Shown: positions 15,796-26,075 of the stretch, one piece after another | How positions within the stretch are numbered: position 1 is the stretch's first letter | Layout of the letters: every line of letters begins with the position of its first letter | DNA from: an uncultured Prevotella sp. | Lineage (GTDB): Bacteria > Bacteroidota > Bacteroidia > Bacteroidales > Bacteroidaceae | Length of the DNA stretch: 64,000 nt | Direction of reading: 5' to 3' | NCBI GenBank assembly: GCA_934272845.1 | Contig: CAKQSF010000001.1 | Span: 1-64,000 of the forward strand | Position numbers and translations under genes: made by a program | The notes under the pieces: generated by a model | What the model was told of the DNA's origin: nothing | The model's input: only the letters and a program-made list of their open reading frames with translations | The model's database searches: none

Positions 15796-17958
15796 TTATT
15801 TAAATCTCTGCAACGCTACACGAAACCAGTCTACTACCACCTGATAGGCTGATAATTGCTCCGTATGCTGTGCTGTAGCAAACGTCATCGTCTCTGGAGC
15901 AGGACCATACTGGTCAGGGAATATTATCATGAGGTTCTTGCCCTTATAATGCTCTGTAAGTTCATCTGGCAAACGGTCGAAGGCCTTTTTGTAAGATACC
16001 GTACCACGACGGGCTGTTACTACGACAAACATCTCGTCTTTACCAATACTCTCTGCCAAACTAGTAAACTCACGCCACTTGGGCATATTTTCATATTCTG
16101 CTCTTACGCGCTTATGACTATTGTCAATATAACGCTCTATCATACGCCGCGTGGCGTCTGTTCCGTAAAATACGATACGACAGCCTATACTGTCAGCCAA
16201 ACGACAGAGACGCTCCTGCCAACGATAAAAACCAGGTTCGTACTCGGCCCTAGAAGGTACAGCCACACGTATTGTACGAAGTGTGCTGAACGGTTGTACG
16301 CAGCGGGCAATGATAACCTGACGCGATAGTCCATTGAAGACACTTTGGGCGAAATCTCCCCAGAAAACACGCGAGGAATTATCATGAGAATGTAACCCAA
16401 ATATTATCTCTGAGCAGTCAAACTCCTTGAAGGCATGCTTTATCCCATTACCTATATTCGTAGCAAGACGCACCTGTGTCTGCACCTTAACGTCAACGGC
16501 ACTAGCACGCGATTCCATACTCTCGAGCAAGCGCTGCCCCTTATGCTGATTAGCATCGGCATCATCATCGTCATACACAACGTTAAGTGCTACCAATCCA
16601 CGGTTCAGTTTTTGATTACGCATCATGATACCGAGATTAAGCAGCGTGGTGCATGTCTCTGGATATTTCACAGGAATCAGTATCTTTTCATCATCCCCCT
16701 TATCCTGATGAGCATCTGCCTGCGTATCAGACAGGATTATGCGCTTTGATGTTTCCTCTGTTATCATGGTCGAGATGATACATGTAAAGAGTATCATCAT
16801 CACTACGCCATTAAGCATTTCGTCTCCCACCACAGGTGCTCCAGTACTGTCATGTAACCCCATCCCTATCAACGCTATGGCGATGCCACCGGCAGCATGG
16901 GCAGAAGTGAGTCCAAACATAAAATGGCCACTGAGCCAAGAGTAACGTAAAAGGAAACACGCAAGATATGCGGCTATAGCCTTACCTATAGTGCCTACAA
17001 TAACAATGCATAGTACTGTAAAAACTATACCACCACCTTGAAACATAAGACTGATGTTTATCAGCATGCCAACACCTATAAGGAAATAAGGTATAAACAA
17101 AGCATTGCCTATGAACTCTATACGATTCATCAGTGGTGAGATTGATGGTATAAACCTATTGAGTATCAACCCACTAAAGAATGCGCCAAGGATACCTTCC
17201 AGTCCTATCAGTTCACACAGTGCAGCACTCATAAACATCATTGACAGGACAAAGATAAACTGCATCACTGCATCACTGTATCTACGCAAGAAATAACGCG
17301 TAAGGAACCTGACAGCAAAGAAATTAAATACGCAATAAACCACAAACTTAACGACAAACAGTACCCAGAACATTACATTCTCTCCCCCATGGTATGACCC
17401 AACTACCGCTGCCACGACCACAAGCGCCATCAATAGCGACAGCATGGAAGCACCAACAGAAAGCATTGACACATCATGACGCTGCAAGCCATAACGAGTA
17501 ACTATAGGATAGGCAATCAGCGTGTTACTCGACATGATGCAACTGAGCAGCAATGAGGCGATACTGGAATAATGCAGAACATAAACTCCTGTAAAAAACA
17601 TTAATATAAAAGGTACTACAAAGGTTAATATGCCAAACATACCAACCTTGCGCCAATTACGCTTCAAGCCCTCAAAATCCATCTCTAAGCCTGCAAGAAA
17701 CATGATATAAAGGAGCCCCACCCTACCAAAGAGTTCAAAAGAGGCATCACGCTCAAGGATGTTAAAGCCATGCTGCCCTACCACAACGCCAGCAAGCACC
17801 ATTCCTATGATATGTGGAATACGTAGTTTACTTACTACGATAGGAGCGAGAAGTATTATTATCAGCACGGTGAAGAACACCATTGTAGGACTGGTGATAG
17901 GAAAATATTGCTGCATATCAAAAAGTATGTTAGTATAGTTTTTCGCTATGGTTTTCAT
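15796..17958 (-). CDS. CPA2-family cation/proton antiporter with C-terminal USP-like region
   Basis: About 12 membrane segments fill residues 20-400, with the CPA2 hallmarks IPHIIGMVLAGVVVGQHG and LYIMFLAGLEMDFEGLKR. The last 300 residues are soluble and look like two universal-stress-type domains (ILIPVKYPETCTTLLNL; TIRVAVPSRAEYEPGFYRW). In the family the membrane part exchanges Na+ or K+ for H+, and the soluble part regulates it. ATG at 17958 is preferred over an in-frame TTG one codon before. It is the first clearly core gene to the right of the accessory island and is divergent from asd. Confidence 0.9.
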   Translation of the reverse strand: MKTIAKNYTNILFDMQQYFPITSPTMVFFTVLIIILLAPIVVSKLRIPHIIGMVLAGVVVGQHGFNILERDASFELFGRVGLLYIMFLAGLEMDFEGLKRNWRKVGMFGILTFVVPFILMFFTGVYVLHYSSIASLLLSCIMSSNTLIAYPIVTRYGLQRHDVSMLSVGASMLSLLMALVVVAAVVGSYHGGENVMFWVLFVVKFVVYCVFNFFAVRFLTRYFLRRYSDAVMQFIFVLSMMFMSAALCELIGLEGILGAFFSGLILNRFIPSISPLMNRIEFIGNALFIPYFLIGVGMLINISLMFQGGGIVFTVLCIVIVGTIGKAIAAYLACFLLRYSWLSGHFMFGLTSAHAAGGIAIALIGMGLHDSTGAPVVGDEMLNGVVMMILFTCIISTMITEETSKRIILSDTQADAHQDKGDDEKILIPVKYPETCTTLLNLGIMMRNQKLNRGLVALNVVYDDDDADANQHKGQRLLESMESRASAVDVKVQTQVRLATNIGNGIKHAFKEFDCSEIIFGLHSHDNSSRVFWGDFAQSVFNGLSRQVIIARCVQPFSTLRTIRVAVPSRAEYEPGFYRWQERLCRLADSIGCRIVFYGTDATRRMIERYIDNSHKRVRAEYENMPKWREFTSLAESIGKDEMFVVVTARRGTVSYKKAFDRLPDELTEHYKGKNLMIIFPDQYGPAPETMTFATAQHTEQLSAYQVVVDWFRVALQRFK

Positions 17959-18016
17959 CAAAAAAAGTGTCTTCCACGCTTTTTTATATGCAAAATTGCA
18001 AAAAAATTCTCATATA

Positions 18017-18048
18017 TTCGAAGAATAGAACAAAAATTTGTAATTTTG
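18017..18048 (+). promoter_or_regulatory. Promoter of asd
   Basis: A TTCG box (18017-18020) and a -7 element TAATTTTG (18041-18048) are 20 bp apart. The start codon of asd is 50 bp downstream, which implies a leader of about 45 nt. Confidence 0.6.
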
Positions 18049-18098
18049 CAAGGAATTTAATCTTTAAAACAAAACTTACACAATAAAATATAAAAGAG

Positions 18099-19157
18099 AT
18101 GAAAGTAGCTATTGTAGGTGCAAGCGGTGCAGTCGGACAGGAGTTCCTTCGCGTGCTTGACGAAAGAAATTTTCCTATTGACGAACTCGTACTGTTTGGT
18201 TCACAGCGTTCTGCTGGCACAAAGTACACGTTCCGTGGCAAAGAGTATGAGGTAAAACTGTTGCAGCACAATGATGACTTCAAGGGTGTTGACATAGCAT
18301 TCACCAGTGCTGGTGCTGGCACATCAAAGGAGTTCTGTGAAGACATCACCAAGTATGGCGCTGTTATGATTGACAACTCAAGCGCTTTCCGTATGGACAA
18401 GGATGTACCTCTCGTAGTGCCAGAGTGTAACGCAGAGGATGCATTGACACGTCCACGCGGCATTATCGCCAACCCTAACTGTACTACTATCATGATGGTT
18501 GTATGCCTCCAGCCATTGGAGAAATTGTCACACATTAAGCGCATCCACATTGCCTCTTATCAGTCAGCATCTGGCGCTGGTGCCGCTGCTATGGCAGAGT
18601 TGCAGCAACAGTATAAGCAACTGGCTAACGACGAGCAGCCTACAGTAAACAAGTTTGCTTACCAATTGGCATATAACGTTATTCCTCAGATTGACGTATT
18701 CCAGGACAATGGCTATACTAAGGAAGAGATGAAGATGTTTAACGAGACAAAGAAGATTATGCATACCGACGCACGTTGCTCTGCGATGTGTGTACGCATC
18801 TCTTCTCTCCGTGCTCACTCTGAGGCTGTATGGATTGAGACAGAGGAGCCTATCTCCGTAGAGGCTGCTCAGGAGGCTCTGCGTAATGCACAGGGCGTAA
18901 CCCTCATTGATGATCCTAAGAAGGTTGGCGCTAAGGCTAACCCTGACGCATCAAAGGAAACCATGGAAGGTCTGCCTTACCCTATGCCACTCTACACAGC
19001 AGGAAAGGATGACGTTTACGTAGGACGCGTACGTGAAGACCTCGCCAACGACAATGGTCTTACATTCTGGCTCTCTGGCGACCAGATTAAGAAGGGTGCG
19101 GCACTTAACGCTGTACAGATTGCAGAATACCTAATAAAGGTAGGTAACGTAAAATAA
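18099..19157 (+). CDS. asd: Aspartate-semialdehyde dehydrogenase
   Basis: This enzyme reduces aspartyl phosphate to aspartate semialdehyde with NADPH, the branch point to lysine/diaminopimelate, threonine and methionine. The NADP-binding start [18 protein letters not shown], the catalytic Cys in [11 protein letters not shown] (about residue 128), and the substrate blocks [12 protein letters not shown] and [10 protein letters not shown] are all present. At 352 residues it is slightly longer than the common 335-345. It is transcribed away from the antiporter from its own promoter, and a structured spacer separates it from dxs. Confidence 0.97.
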   Translation: MKVAIVGASGAVGQEFLRVLDERNFPIDELVLFGSQRSAGTKYTFRGKEYEVKLLQHNDDFKGVDIAFTSAGAGTSKEFCEDITKYGAVMIDNSSAFRMDKDVPLVVPECNAEDALTRPRGIIANPNCTTIMMVVCLQPLEKLSHIKRIHIASYQSASGAGAAAMAELQQQYKQLANDEQPTVNKFAYQLAYNVIPQIDVFQDNGYTKEEMKMFNETKKIMHTDARCSAMCVRISSLRAHSEAVWIETEEPISVEAAQEALRNAQGVTLIDDPKKVGAKANPDASKETMEGLPYPMPLYTAGKDDVYVGRVREDLANDNGLTFWLSGDQIKKGAALNAVQIAEYLIKVGNVK

Positions 19158-19171
19158 TAAATTATTCGTAT

Positions 19172-19273
19172 AAACCGGGAGTGAAGGGCACACCGGTGTT
19201 TGGTTGTTTGTCATTATGTATAAATGCGCACATGACAAACAGTAAGCATCTGTTGCCGCGTCACTCCCGGTTT
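19172..19273 (+). ncRNA. Candidate structured RNA between asd and dxs
   Basis: AAACCGGGAGTGA (19172-19184) is exactly complementary to TCACTCCCGGTTT (19261-19273), a 13-bp closing stem. Inside it, GTTTGTCAT (19206-19214) pairs with ATGACAAAC (19232-19240), and CACCGGTG near 19191 is self-complementary. No T tract follows, so it is not a plain terminator. The dxs start is 30 bp downstream. It could be a cis-regulatory leader of dxs, a processed small RNA or an mRNA-stabilising element. It lacks the TPP-riboswitch core sequences. Confidence 0.5.
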
Positions 19274-19302
19274 GGGGCAAATAAAGGTGGGTATAAAACA
19301 CG

Positions 19303-21201
19303 GTGGAATATAAATACCTTAATAACATAAAATTTCCGAATGACCTACGCAGGCTGCCTGTGGAGGCATTGCCAGTTGTATGCGATGAACTTCGCGATGA
19401 CATTGTAAAGGAACTCTCGGTAAACCCAGGACATCTTGCTTCAAGCCTTGGCGTCACTGAGTTAACCGTAGCGTTGCATTATGTTTACAATACACCGGAA
19501 GACCGTATAGTATGGGATGTAGGACATCAGGCGTATGGTCACAAACTACTAACAGGACGACGCGAAATATTCTATACCAACAGAAAACTTAACGGCCTTC
19601 ATCCTTTCCCATGCCCCGAAGAGAGTGAATACGACACCTTTACGTGTGGTCATGCCTCCAATAGTATTTCTGCTGCCTTAGGTATGGCGGTTGCCACCCA
19701 CAAGGACAACAGACATGTGGTGGCGGTAATAGGTGACGGCTCTATGTCTGGCGGATTAGCGTTTGAGGGATTAAACAACGTTTCGTCTTCTCCTAACGAC
19801 CTACTAATAATCCTTAACGACAACAACATGTCCATTGACCGCTCTGTCGGTGGCATGAAGCAATATCTGCTGTCACTGAACACCAACGAATCATACAACC
19901 ACTGGCGCAACAAAGTGGCACAATGGATGAATAGCCACGGACTGATGGACGAAGACCGCAGAAAGGTTGTCATTAGGTTAGGCAACGCTTTGAAATCTGC
20001 CATCTCCTCACAGCAGAACATATTCGAAGGCATGAATATACGCTACTTCGGACCTATTGACGGACATAACGTGAAGGAACTGGTAAGAGTATTGAGGCAC
20101 CTTAAGGACATGAAAGGTCCTAAGTTGCTACACATACATACCATAAAGGGTAAAGGCTACGAACCTGCAGAAAAGGCAGCAACAATATGGCATGCACCTG
20201 GTAAATTCGACCCTGACACTGGTAAACGACTGAGCGAAGACTGTCGCAACAAACCACCCAAATATCAAGATGTATTTGGTGACACACTCATTGAACTGGC
20301 ATTGCAGAACGACAAGATTGTAGGTGTGACACCCGCCATGCCCACAGGGTGTTCTATGAACAAGATGATGGACCTGATGCCAGAACGCACTTTCGATGTT
20401 GGCATTGCCGAAGGACACGCGGTAACATTCTCTGGCGGTATGGCAAAAGAGGGGCTGGTACCATTTTGTAATATATACAGTGCTTTTGCACAGCGCGCAT
20501 ACGACAATATCATACATGACGTAGCAATAGAACGTCTCAACGTTGTGTTCTGCTTTGATCGTGCAGGCATCGTAGGTGAAGACGGAGCAACACATCATGG
20601 CGCTTTCGATATGGCAGCCCTGCGACCTGTGCCACATCTTACGATATGCGCCCCAATGAACGAACACGAACTGCGTAAAATGATGTACACTGCCCAACTG
20701 CCCAATCAAGGACCTGTGGTGATACGTTATCCACGCGGAAGAGGAGTCCTCGTCAACTGGATATGTCCATTAGAGGCTATACCTGTAGGTAAAGGACGCA
20801 AACTGACAGACGGTAACGATATTGCTATTCTTTCTATTGGTCACATCGGCAACAATGTCACTAAAGCCATTGAAGTTTTAAAAACAGAAATGCCTAACGT
20901 AAGCATTGCACATTATGATATGCGTTATCTTAAGCCAATTGACACTGATATTTTGAAAGAGGTAGGCAAGAAATTCCAGCATGTCATTACCATTGAGGAT
21001 GGTGTACGCTCTGGCGGACTCGGCTCCGCTGTCCTTGAATACTTTGCCGACAATGGGTTTACCCCCCAAGTAACACGTTTAGGAATGCCTACAGACACAT
21101 TCGTAGAACATGGAACGGTAGCGGAACTACAACACTTAGCAGGTATTGATGCCGCTGCTGTAGTAGACGCTGTCAAAAAAGTTTTTGATACTGTATCATG
21201 A
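19303..21201 (+). CDS. dxs: 1-deoxy-D-xylulose-5-phosphate synthase
   Basis: Dxs condenses pyruvate and glyceraldehyde 3-phosphate using thiamine diphosphate, the first step of the MEP isoprenoid pathway. The ThDP motif region ([20 protein letters not shown]) and the pyrimidine-domain block [19 protein letters not shown] are present, as is the C-terminal transketolase domain. Length (632) is normal. No ATG is available near the N-terminus, and GTG at 19303 is the start. The stop overlaps the ATG of trkA (ATGA), so the two genes are translationally coupled, an unusual link between isoprenoid and potassium genes. Confidence 0.97.
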   Translation: MEYKYLNNIKFPNDLRRLPVEALPVVCDELRDDIVKELSVNPGHLASSLGVTELTVALHYVYNTPEDRIVWDVGHQAYGHKLLTGRREIFYTNRKLNGLHPFPCPEESEYDTFTCGHASNSISAALGMAVATHKDNRHVVAVIGDGSMSGGLAFEGLNNVSSSPNDLLIILNDNNMSIDRSVGGMKQYLLSLNTNESYNHWRNKVAQWMNSHGLMDEDRRKVVIRLGNALKSAISSQQNIFEGMNIRYFGPIDGHNVKELVRVLRHLKDMKGPKLLHIHTIKGKGYEPAEKAATIWHAPGKFDPDTGKRLSEDCRNKPPKYQDVFGDTLIELALQNDKIVGVTPAMPTGCSMNKMMDLMPERTFDVGIAEGHAVTFSGGMAKEGLVPFCNIYSAFAQRAYDNIIHDVAIERLNVVFCFDRAGIVGEDGATHHGAFDMAALRPVPHLTICAPMNEHELRKMMYTAQLPNQGPVVIRYPRGRGVLVNWICPLEAIPVGKGRKLTDGNDIAILSIGHIGNNVTKAIEVLKTEMPNVSIAHYDMRYLKPIDTDILKEVGKKFQHVITIEDGVRSGGLGSAVLEYFADNGFTPQVTRLGMPTDTFVEHGTVAELQHLAGIDAAAVVDAVKKVFDTVS

Positions 21202-22544
21202 AGATAATCATTGCTGGAGCACACGCCACAGGCAGTTACCTCGCAACACTCCTTACAAGGACTAACGAAGAGGTCACCATAATAGATGATAATGAGGAGG
21301 CATTGGACAATCTGAACTCAGATCTTGATGTTCTAACGGTACAGGCATCGCCAATGAGTATCAAATCACTAAAGTCCATTGACATTGACCAAGCAGACCT
21401 CTTCATTGCCGTGACACCTAACCAGGCAGAAAATCTCTGCGCATGTTCCATCGCCAAGAACCTTGGAGCAAAACAAACTGTAGCAAAGGTGGAGGACTAT
21501 GAATATGCCAAAGATTCTAATAAGGATCTGTTAAAGCAAATGGGGATTGATTCTGTCATCTATCCAGAGATGCTTGCTGCCCATGACATTATCAACGGAC
21601 TGAAGATGTCGTGGGTAAGACAAAGATGGGACGTTCATGGTGGTGCTCTCGTTATGCTCGGAGTAAAACTGAGAGAGACATGCGAAATACTCAACCGCCC
21701 ACTGAAGGAACTGTGTGGTCCTGATGACCCATACCATATCGTTGCTATAAAGCGTAATAACGAAACTATTATACCTGGTGGTAACGATATGCTGCAACTT
21801 TACGACCTTGCCTATTTCATGACGACTCAACGCTGCATACCCCACGTAAGGCGCATAGCAGGTAAAGAGAGTTATGCAGACGTTAGCAACGTTATGATAA
21901 TGGGTGGTGGCAAGACAGCCGTACGTACTGCACACATCATGCCTGAATACATGAAATATAAAATCTTTGAGATTGATCCTCAAAGGTGTGAAGTACTCAA
22001 CGATATTCTGCCTAAATCTGCGCAATACGTTATTAACGGTGACGCACGTGACACTTCCTTGCTACAAGAAGAGGGCATACGAAGCACACAGGCGTTTGTC
22101 GCGCTGACAGGAAGTTCTGAAACCAATATCCTTGCTTGTCTTACTGCTAAACGTAACGGTGTTAGGAAAACCGTCGCGGTAGTTGAGAATATGGACTATG
22201 TTGACATGGCAGAAAGCCTTGACATCGGCACCATAATAAACAAGAAGACTATAGCCGCATCACGCATATACGAGATGATGCTTGAAGGAAAAGCCTCCAA
22301 CGTCAGATACCTCATGCAGGCAAAGGCTGATGTGGCAGAATTTACTGCACAACCAGGCTCAAAGATTACCAAGAAACGCATCTACGAATTAGGACTGCCA
22401 AAAGGAATAACACTTGGCGGACTGGTACGTAACGGTGAAGGTATGCTTATTTCTGGTGGCACCCAGATACAGGAAGGCGATGTAGTAATGGTGTTCTGCC
22501 ATAACACTGACATGAAAAGGATTGAAAAACTATTCCTTAAGTAA
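21198..22544 (+). CDS. trkA: Trk potassium uptake regulatory subunit
   Basis: TrkA is the cytoplasmic NAD(H)/ATP-binding ring that gates the TrkH channel. Two RCK units are visible: an N-terminal Rossmann fold starting [16 protein letters not shown], with the acidic strand end TIIDDN, and a second starting [17 protein letters not shown]. Each is followed by a RCK_C-type domain, the last reading [20 protein letters not shown]. Length 448 matches full-length TrkA. The gene begins inside the dxs stop and its own stop overlaps the trkH ATG by one base, so the subunits are made from one message. Confidence 0.95.
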   Translation: MKIIIAGAHATGSYLATLLTRTNEEVTIIDDNEEALDNLNSDLDVLTVQASPMSIKSLKSIDIDQADLFIAVTPNQAENLCACSIAKNLGAKQTVAKVEDYEYAKDSNKDLLKQMGIDSVIYPEMLAAHDIINGLKMSWVRQRWDVHGGALVMLGVKLRETCEILNRPLKELCGPDDPYHIVAIKRNNETIIPGGNDMLQLYDLAYFMTTQRCIPHVRRIAGKESYADVSNVMIMGGGKTAVRTAHIMPEYMKYKIFEIDPQRCEVLNDILPKSAQYVINGDARDTSLLQEEGIRSTQAFVALTGSSETNILACLTAKRNGVRKTVAVVENMDYVDMAESLDIGTIINKKTIAASRIYEMMLEGKASNVRYLMQAKADVAEFTAQPGSKITKKRIYELGLPKGITLGGLVRNGEGMLISGGTQIQEGDVVMVFCHNTDMKRIEKLFLK

Positions 22545-23998
22545 TGATTAACAAAAAGATCATATACAAAATACTCGGTTCACTGCTATTCTTAGAGTCT
22601 ATCTTCATGGTATTATGTCTCGGAGTAGCGGTGATTTATCAAGAGGACGACATTCTGTCTTTTATCATATCCATCTTCTTGACCGTCATAGCAGCATTCG
22701 TACTGCGGTATAACGGTCGCAATGCTTACAACAACCTTAGCCGTCGCGACGCTTTTCTTGTTGTAACATTGTCATGGACTGTATTCAGCCTCTTTGGCAC
22801 CCTACCCTATATCATCGGTGGATACATAACAGACTTTACCAACGCTTTCTTTGAAACAATCTCGGGTTTTACAACGACTGGTGCAACTATCATAGATGAC
22901 GTAGAACGTCTGCCGCACGGCATACTCTTCTGGCGCTCATTCACTCAGTGGATTGGCGGACTGGGAATAGTATTCTTTACCATTGCCGTACTGCCATCAT
23001 TGGTGGGCGGTTCGATGAAAGTCTTCACAGCAGAATCTACAGGTCCTATAAAAACTAAACTGCATCCACGTCTGTCTACCTCGGCACAGTCTATTTGGGT
23101 TATTTTCCTCACACTCACAATAATGTGTCTTTTTTCTTTTAAAGCACTCGGAATGAACTGGTTCGACAGCATAAACTACGCTATGACGACCATCGCCACA
23201 GGAGGATTTGCCACCCACAACGACAGTATGGAGTTTCTGCACAGACCTGCAATAGAATACGTATCCACGTTCTTCTGTTTTATCTCGGGCATCAACTTCA
23301 TACTTATGTACCGCTTTGCTATTAAGAAGGACTACAAAACCCTGTTCACCAACAGCGAAGTAAAATTCTATACCCTTACTACCTTGGCGTTTACAGCGTT
23401 CATAATGCTTGCACTCATGAACTCCAACGGCTACGATGTAGAGCACGCCTTTCGTTGTGCTCTGTATCAGGTAGTTTCTTTTATGACCACAACAGGACTG
23501 TTCAACGATGATGCTGCACAGTGGCCTCATGTTACATGGATAATATTGGCTATATGTATGTTCATGGGTGGATGTGCAGGAAGCACCAGCGGAGGCTTCA
23601 AGAGTATTAGATGCCTAATGCTTCTAAAAGTGGCAAGCAACGAGTTCAGACAAATGTTGCACCCCAAGGCTGTACTGCCGCTAAAGATTGGCGACAGTAA
23701 TATCACCATGCAGCGACGCGTTACATTGCTGTCATTCCTTACGGTCTACGTATTGCTATTCCTCTTCTCTGCATTTGCCATGACGGCAGCAGGCATTGAC
23801 AATACTAACGCCATTACTATCACGCTGTCATCACTAGGCAATGTAGGACCTACCCTCGGCATAGAAATTGGCCCTACCATGACATGGGACGACCTACCGT
23901 GCTTTGCCAAATGGATATGCAGCGTACTGATGCTAATGGGACGTTTGGAGATATTCTCTGTCCTCGTCATCTTCACTCCGCAGTTCTGGAAAGAATGA
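22544..23998 (+). CDS. trkH: Trk potassium channel subunit
   Basis: This membrane protein of 484 residues is the K+-conducting subunit. The four selectivity-filter-like loops of the Trk/Ktr family are recognisable by their Gly: ETISGFTTTGATIID, AMTTIATGGFATHND, VVSFMTTTGLFND and LSSLGNVGPTLG. About ten membrane helices are predicted by eye. It overlaps trkA by one base (TAATG), and its final TGA overlaps the ATG of the following EEP gene, extending the coupled operon to four genes. Confidence 0.95.
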   Translation: MINKKIIYKILGSLLFLESIFMVLCLGVAVIYQEDDILSFIISIFLTVIAAFVLRYNGRNAYNNLSRRDAFLVVTLSWTVFSLFGTLPYIIGGYITDFTNAFFETISGFTTTGATIIDDVERLPHGILFWRSFTQWIGGLGIVFFTIAVLPSLVGGSMKVFTAESTGPIKTKLHPRLSTSAQSIWVIFLTLTIMCLFSFKALGMNWFDSINYAMTTIATGGFATHNDSMEFLHRPAIEYVSTFFCFISGINFILMYRFAIKKDYKTLFTNSEVKFYTLTTLAFTAFIMLALMNSNGYDVEHAFRCALYQVVSFMTTTGLFNDDAAQWPHVTWIILAICMFMGGCAGSTSGGFKSIRCLMLLKVASNEFRQMLHPKAVLPLKIGDSNITMQRRVTLLSFLTVYVLLFLFSAFAMTAAGIDNTNAITITLSSLGNVGPTLGIEIGPTMTWDDLPCFAKWICSVLMLMGRLEIFSVLVIFTPQFWKE

Positions 23999-24993
23999 TA
24001 CGCATTACTACTGTCATATCGTTTCTCTGTCTGTGTCAACTCATGGTGATACCATGCACAGCGCAACGCAAGACTGTCACCATGCCGTTTGTCGTTATGG
24101 AGTATAACTGTGAGAATCTGTTTGACTGTAAGCATGACTCTACCAAAAACGATTACGACTTTCTGCCCGATGGCGAGCGATACTGGACCTTCTCACGCTA
24201 TTGGCGCAAGGTGAACGACATTGCAAGAGTGATACACCAGTGTGGCAACGATGGTAAGAACCGACATCTGCCCGACATTGCAGCACTTGTAGAGGTTGAG
24301 AACGACAGCGTTATGATGTTCCTAACACGTGGCAGCATACTTGGCTCGGTAAGATACCGATACATAATAACCCACTCACGTGACCCTCGCGGCATTAACG
24401 TAGCATTGCTGTATAACTCATTTACGTTTAGACCTATTAATCACTTAGCATTACGCATTCCACTACTCAAAGGTCAAAAACCTACAAGAGACATTCTATA
24501 CGTAGAAGGCTATACACGCACTGATGATACACTACACATTTTCGTTGTACATTCACCAAGTAGAAGTGGCAATCAATATGCCACAGAAGACTACCGCATT
24601 GCCGTGGCAAAAAGACTCACCACCGCTATTGACTCTGTAAGGACACTGCATGATAACGCCAATATCATCATCGCTGGCGATATGAATGACTACGCATACA
24701 GCAAACAGTTAAAGTTGCTACATGCCCACAACATGGTGGATATATCTGCTAAGGCTAAAGGCAGAAAAGCAAAGGGAACTTATAAATACGGTGGCAAGTG
24801 GAACAGCCTTGACCATATTCTTCTGTCTCCCACTCTCCTACCCTATGTCATCAATTGCCACATCTGTGACTTTGAATGGCTGTTGGAACCTGACTACCAA
24901 GGCGGATATAAACCATACCGCACATATCTCGGTACGTATTACCACAGAGGCGTTAGCGACCACCTGCCATTAATTCTACAAATGGAGATGTAA
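23995..24993 (+). CDS. Secreted endonuclease/exonuclease/phosphatase family protein
   Basis: The start is set at ATG 23995, overlapping the trkH stop; the longer frame from 23884 lies inside trkH. Residues 1-24 are a signal peptide ending near IPCTAQ, possibly a lipoprotein signal. EEP signatures follow: VVMEYNCENLFD, PDIAALVEVEND, IIAGDMNDY, NSLDHILLS and GVSDHLPLIL, including the metal-binding Glu, the Asp-Asn pair and the catalytic His. Members cut phosphodiesters in DNA, RNA or lipids; the substrate here is unknown. Its place at the end of the trk operon may be historical rather than functional. Confidence 0.9.
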   Translation: MIRITTVISFLCLCQLMVIPCTAQRKTVTMPFVVMEYNCENLFDCKHDSTKNDYDFLPDGERYWTFSRYWRKVNDIARVIHQCGNDGKNRHLPDIAALVEVENDSVMMFLTRGSILGSVRYRYIITHSRDPRGINVALLYNSFTFRPINHLALRIPLLKGQKPTRDILYVEGYTRTDDTLHIFVVHSPSRSGNQYATEDYRIAVAKRLTTAIDSVRTLHDNANIIIAGDMNDYAYSKQLKLLHAHNMVDISAKAKGRKAKGTYKYGGKWNSLDHILLSPTLLPYVINCHICDFEWLLEPDYQGGYKPYRTYLGTYYHRGVSDHLPLILQMEM

Positions 24994-25061
24994 GATAGTA
25001 GAGCAACCCAAAACCAACAACCCCAAACCAACAGAAATAAACAAACAAAACAACAATAGAC

Positions 25062-25865
25062 ATGGAAATAAACATTGGAGATAAAGTACGCTTCCTTAAC
25101 GATGTAGGTGGCGGTAAAGTGTCTGGCTTCCAGAAAGGCGGCATAGTACTCGTAGAGGACGAAGACGGCTTCGAAATACCTGTAAGAGAATCTGAAGTGG
25201 TTGTAGTTGACAGCCCGTCTGTAGCCCAACCTACCACACAGGCTGCTGAAGTGAAGCCCGTCATTGCGCAAAAGCCACGCAAGGAGAAGCCTGTGGAGCC
25301 AACAGAAGAGGATCTACGCATAGCAGAACTACAGGAATACTACAAGAAGAAGGTGCAGAAGGCTGCCGCTAATACCTCTGCTGCCAAGACTACCGTAGCA
25401 CCTGCTGCGCCAAAGAAGGAGGAGCAGAAAGAGGAAGAGTCACTCGAAGCTCGCGTGATACGCCTTGAGATGACTGTACGCCGCCTACAGATGCGCCTTG
25501 AAAGACTTGAAGACGCTAAGGCTCTGCGCGAGAAGATAAAAGGTGAGGACATCAAGAAGCAGGAGCACATTAAGGCTAACGACAACATCATTGAGGTTGA
25601 CCTCCACGCCCATGAGGTACTGGAGACTACTGCTGGCATGGACGCTAAGGCTATTAAGGAATATCAGTTGCAGACGGTTCGTAACACGATGAACGAGTAT
25701 AAGAATGCTAAAGGTCGTCGCATCGTGTTCATTCACGGCAATGGTGAAGGCGTACTGCGTCGTGCTGTCATCGACATTCTGCGCCGCGAATACCCCTCAT
25801 GCCCTTATCAGGACGCATCGTTCCAGCAATACGGCTTTGGTGCCACGATGGTAACTATACGATAA
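25062..25865 (+). CDS. DUF2027-Smr domain protein
   Basis: The N-terminal 60 residues form the Bacteroidetes DUF2027 domain (GDKVRFLNDVGGGKVSGF, FEIPVRESEVVV). A Glu/Lys/Ala-rich coiled linker covers about 80-165 (RLEMTVRRLQMRLERLED). The C-terminus is a Smr domain with VDLHAHEVLE and the IVFIHGNGEGVLRRAV loop. Smr domains bind or nick nucleic acid, in mismatch/recombination control or ribosome rescue. The exact role in Bacteroidetes is unknown. Length (267) is somewhat shorter than many relatives because the linker is short. A strong terminator follows. Confidence 0.9.
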   Translation: MEINIGDKVRFLNDVGGGKVSGFQKGGIVLVEDEDGFEIPVRESEVVVVDSPSVAQPTTQAAEVKPVIAQKPRKEKPVEPTEEDLRIAELQEYYKKKVQKAAANTSAAKTTVAPAAPKKEEQKEEESLEARVIRLEMTVRRLQMRLERLEDAKALREKIKGEDIKKQEHIKANDNIIEVDLHAHEVLETTAGMDAKAIKEYQLQTVRNTMNEYKNAKGRRIVFIHGNGEGVLRRAVIDILRREYPSCPYQDASFQQYGFGATMVTIR

Positions 25866-25893
25866 AACTACATTTATCACCAGATATAAAGAC

Positions 25894-25940
25894 AACAAGC
25901 AGGTGCCATGACACGATCATGAGCACCTGCTTGTTTTTTG
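25894..25940 (+). terminator. Rho-independent terminator after the Smr gene
   Basis: CAAGCAGGTGC (25896-25906) pairs with GCACCTGCTTG (25923-25933), followed by TTTTTT. Confidence 0.9.
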
Positions 25941-25978
25941 TAAATAAGGCACCTTTAGCACGTCACTATAATGGCGTT

Positions 25979-26041
25979 ACGAAAGCACCCAAATCGCAAT
26001 GCGATTTGGGTGCTTTCGTAATACGATTTGGGTGCTCTCGT
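25979..26041. repeat. Palindromic intergenic repeat plus a third arm
   Basis: ACGAAAGCACCCAAATCGCA (25979-25998) and its exact complement (26000-26019) flank one A. A further copy of the second arm, TACGATTTGGGTGCTCTCGT, follows at 26022-26041 with two differences. The element sits between convergent genes. The ATTTGGG core also occurs in the repeats at 39419 and 50451, so it may belong to a dispersed palindromic family. Confidence 0.75.
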
Positions 26042-26075
26042 GATGCGATTAGATAGTGTTGGCATTGCCCACCAC

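Noticed and set aside
19172..19273. TPP riboswitch before dxs
   Set aside because: The conserved CUGAGA and ACCUGA cores are absent; only inverted repeats are seen.
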